From contig JAUVJV010000141.1 in the NCBI GenBank assembly GCA_030592245.1, positions 1 through 6,429 on the forward strand: 6,429 nucleotides of DNA. Reading direction: 5' to 3'. Of the stretch, positions 5,869-6,429 are shown in pieces. The position numbers and the translations under genes were made by a program. Source of the stretch: Candidatus Eiseniibacteriota bacterium. Its GTDB lineage: Bacteria; Arandabacterota; Arandabacteria; Arandabacterales; Arandabacteraceae. Positions within the stretch are counted from its first letter, which is position 1. Each line of letters starts with the position of its first letter. The notes beneath the pieces are model-generated. The model had not been told where the DNA came from. It saw only the letters and a list, made by a program, of their open reading frames with translations, and made no database searches.

Positions 5869-6429
5869 CTATCTATATTCAGGATTGGGGTGGTCGAATC
5901 GGCACCCGGCATCCCACTTCGACCGCTGATTGCCGTGAGCAGGAATCCCGCCGGCGTCCTTGAGCATCCTCGCCAGGTGCAAGAGATTCCAAGTCATGAA
6001 GGTTGTATTCCGGTTGGTGAAGTCGTTCTCGGGGCCTCCCGAGCCCGGATCCAGGTAAGACGGCCCGGGTCCGACCTCGCCTATCCAGCCGGCGTCCGCC
6101 TGAGGCGGAATCACATAGCCGAGATGCTGCAGCGAGTAGAGGATGTTCATTGCGCAGTGCTTGACGCCATCCTCGTTACCAGTTATCAGGCATCCTCCCA
6201 CCCTTCCATAATAGGTATATTGCCCGCGCTCATTGAGGTCCCCGGAACTTGAGTAGAGCCGCTCGATGACCTGGGTACATATCGAGGACTTGTCCCCCAA
6301 CCAGATGGGCGCTCCTATCACCAGGATATCTGCAGCCATCACCTTCCTGGAGATCTCAGGCCAGTCATCCTCCTCGAAACCGTGCTCGGTCATGTCGGGA
6401 TACACGCCATGGGCGATAGCGCAGTCCAC
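5869..6429 (-). CDS. Flavodoxin-family NAD(P)H-dependent oxidoreductase (5' end cut by window edge)
   Basis: The last 187 codons including the stop are present. The reading frame is open to the right edge, so the start and roughly the first 45-50 residues, with the first FMN phosphate-binding loop, are outside. The GTG at the very edge is an in-frame Val codon, not the start. In the visible part, residues 34-49 (DILVIGAPIWLGDKSS) and 83-88 (TGNEDG) fit the FMN-contacting loops of the NADPH-dependent FMN reductase/flavodoxin-like fold. The strongly conserved block from PGPSYLDPGSGGPENDFTNR (121-140) to the C-terminal NPEYR is typical of one flavodoxin-family subgroup found in many bacteria. 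It is a cytoplasmic redox protein binding FMN; the physiological substrate is unknown. The gene converges on the protease gene with a 1-bp gap. Family confidence is high, specific function low. Confidence 0.88.
   Translation of the reverse strand: MDCAIAHGVYPDMTEHGFEEDDWPEISRKVMAADILVIGAPIWLGDKSSICTQVIERLYSSSGDLNERGQYTYYGRVGGCLITGNEDGVKHCAMNILYSLQHLGYVIPPQADAGWIGEVGPGPSYLDPGSGGPENDFTNRNTTFMTWNLLHLARMLKDAGGIPAHGNQRSKWDAGCRFDHPNPEYR

Noticed and set aside
5890..6252. 120-codon open frame on the plus strand after the protease gene
   Set aside because: It is antisense to the conserved flavodoxin-family gene and has no supporting start signal.
6427..6429. GTG at the right edge as start of the flavodoxin-family gene
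   Set aside because: The family has a further N-terminal strand and FMN loop before this point; the frame simply runs off the window.
1..6429. Mobile element, CRISPR, phage defence or toxin-antitoxin system
   Set aside because: No transposase, integrase, repeat-spacer array, or paired small toxin/antitoxin genes were seen; the exported hydrolases and envelope proteins have more ordinary explanations.

Overview
The window comes from a bacterium with a moderately GC-rich genome, standard genetic code, Shine-Dalgarno-led genes and sigma70-like promoters. It holds a chromosomal stretch rich in exported envelope proteins. A lipoprotein with a lipobox, a LysM protein and, above all, a secreted phosphoesterase ending in a FlgD-Ig/T9SS-sorting-like domain point to a diderm lineage of the FCB or candidate-phylum kind (Eisenbacteria, Latescibacteria, Krumholzibacteriota and Zixibacteria carry many such tails). 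The phylum cannot be fixed from this sequence. No rRNA, tRNA, CRISPR array, insertion sequence or phage gene was seen.

Layout, left to right. The 5' part of phoH (minus strand) runs off the left edge. Upstream of it is a long near-perfect hairpin (251-290). Then comes a minus-strand two-gene unit: a small coiled-coil lipoprotein (1090-1377) followed by a coiled-coil protein with two LysM repeats (368-1045). A TTGACA/TAGAGT promoter at 1448-1477 drives it. Next is a 687-residue secreted metallophosphoesterase (1572-3635, minus) with a good promoter at 3688-3716. A 366-bp divergent intergenic region separates it from a plus-strand 621-residue exported protein (4002-5867) made of a LolA-like domain, two retropepsin-like lobes and a PDZ domain. 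That gene is followed, tail to tail with one base between the stop codons, by the 3' part of a flavodoxin-family NAD(P)H-dependent oxidoreductase (minus, running off the right edge).

Four of the six genes encode exported proteins. The lipoprotein/LysM pair probably connects the outer membrane to peptidoglycan. The phosphoesterase and the protease are divergently transcribed and could respond together to an extracellular or periplasmic cue, but no shared pathway can be shown. phoH and the flavodoxin-family gene look like ordinary cytoplasmic genes.

No clearly new system is visible. The points most worth checking are the double-lobed aspartic protease with a DLG in place of the second DTG, the terminator-like palindrome plus T-run inside the first codons of the phosphoesterase, the coiled-coil lipoprotein/LysM pair, and the hairpin just ahead of phoH.
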